Position numbers and translations under genes: made by a program
DNA from: Thioalkalivibrio sp. XN8
Lineage (GTDB): Bacteria; Pseudomonadota; Gammaproteobacteria; Steroidobacterales; XN24
Assembly (NCBI RefSeq): GCF_011058255.1
Contig: NZ_JAALFH010000067.1
Coordinates: 183,724 to 247,723, forward strand
Direction of reading: 5' to 3'
Length of the DNA stretch: 64,000 nucleotides
Notes under the pieces: model-generated
Told to the model about the DNA's origin: nothing
The model's input: only the letters and a program-made list of their open reading frames with translations
Database searches by the model: none
Shown here: in pieces, positions 63,572-64,000 of the stretch
Numbering within the stretch: position 1 is the first letter of the stretch
Layout: each line of letters opens with the position of its first letter

Positions 63572-64000
63572 TTGGACAACGTAGTCACCCTGACAATGAA
63601 CCCGACCATCGACGTCGGCCTGAGCATCGATCGACTGGTCCCGGACGCCAAGTTGCGCAGCGACAGCGTGCGCCGGGAGCCCGGCGGCGGCGGCATCAAT
63701 GTCGCCCGCGGCATCCACAAGCTCGGGGGCGAGGTCTGCGCGCTGTTCAATGGGGACGAGGTTTACGGCGGGCTGCTCGAGACCTTGCTCGGCCAGGAGG
63801 GCGTCCCCTGCCGGCGCCTCCCCATCGCTAACCGGGTACGGGAGGGCATCTCCCTGGAGGTCCGGGAGGCAGGCGAGCTCTATCACCTGGTCCTGCCCGG
63901 TCCCGAACTGACTGACGGCGAGCTGGAGCAGGCGCTCCAGGCCGTCGCCGGCCGCAAGCCGACGCCTGCCTACCTGGTCGCAAGCGGCAGCCTGCCGCCC
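63572..64000 (+). CDS. PfkB-family sugar kinase (3' truncated)
   Basis: The frame is open to the window edge (143 codons). V-T-L-T-M-N-P-T-I-D is the N-terminal strand of 1-phosphofructokinase/tagatose-6-phosphate kinase/Pfk2 enzymes, and G-G-G-G-I-N-V-A-R-G is the PfkB signature 1. A TTG at 63572 after GGAGCAGG keeps the whole first strand; the internal ATG at 63596 would delete it. The catalytic Asp lies beyond the window. The substrate is probably a phosphorylated hexose. Confidence 0.85.
   Translation, partial: MDNVVTLTMNPTIDVGLSIDRLVPDAKLRSDSVRREPGGGGINVARGIHKLGGEVCALFNGDEVYGGLLETLLGQEGVPCRRLPIANRVREGISLEVREAGELYHLVLPGPELTDGELEQALQAVAGRKPTPAYLVASGSLPP

Overview
This 64 kb window is a high-GC, densely coded chromosomal segment. 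It is most likely from a marine or saline gammaproteobacterium of the Xanthomonadales, Wenzhouxiangella or Woeseia type. That placement rests on base composition, outer-membrane beta-barrel proteins, lipoproteins with lipoboxes, an acnD-prpF pair, split LigD genes and an ECF sigma factor coupled to a TPR-kinase. It is an inference. I found no rRNA, tRNA, CRISPR array, transposase or integrase.

Region 1 (1-13.2 kb) is a beta-glucan (probably laminarin-type beta-1,3-glucan) utilisation locus. It holds the end of a protein with repeated carbohydrate-binding modules, a GH2-like TIM-barrel enzyme fused to a C-terminal outer-membrane barrel, a lipoprotein, a LacI regulator, a GH17 beta-1,3-glucanase and a very large GH94-clan-like beta-glucan phosphorylase (GH149/GH161 type). 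A perfect 16-bp LacI-type palindrome lies between the phosphorylase operon and a divergent phosphoketolase gene, so phosphorolytic sugar release and the phosphoketolase shunt may be co-regulated.

Region 2 (13.2-31.9 kb) starts with a sigma factor and a Ser/Thr kinase that share a TTGA overlap. Then comes a long run of secreted, membrane or lipoprotein genes of unknown role: peptidoglycan-binding-type modules, two paralogues with LamG-like N-termini (one ending in a serine beta-lactamase/esterase domain), a Yip1-like membrane protein and a Cys-rich protein with a phospholipase A2-like His-Asp motif.

Region 3 (32-37.1 kb) carries acnD and prpF of the methylcitrate route for propionate, overlapping a beta-lactamase-family esterase.

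Region 4 (37.1-42.4 kb) is the most interesting part. It is a compact six-gene operon around a P1B-type ATPase that has no Cys-based metal-binding domain, with small membrane-anchored and HMA-like proteins that carry an R-x-R-x-R motif. A Fur-like site, two more HMA-like genes and hemP lie beside it. The architecture matches the recently described ferrosome (fez) operons for iron-storing organelles.

Region 5 (42.6-64 kb) holds LigD split into three genes (phosphoesterase, ligase, polymerase) without Ku, an APC permease, an AI-2E-family exporter, several secreted proteins (CARDB-like, beta-helix, Asp-box propeller plus metallophosphoesterase), a TPR-sulfotransferase, a DUF481 beta-barrel, DoxX, a double-cupin protein, ChaB, an SDR, a three-domain acyl ligase/ACP/acyltransferase, and the start of a PfkB-family sugar kinase cut by the window edge.
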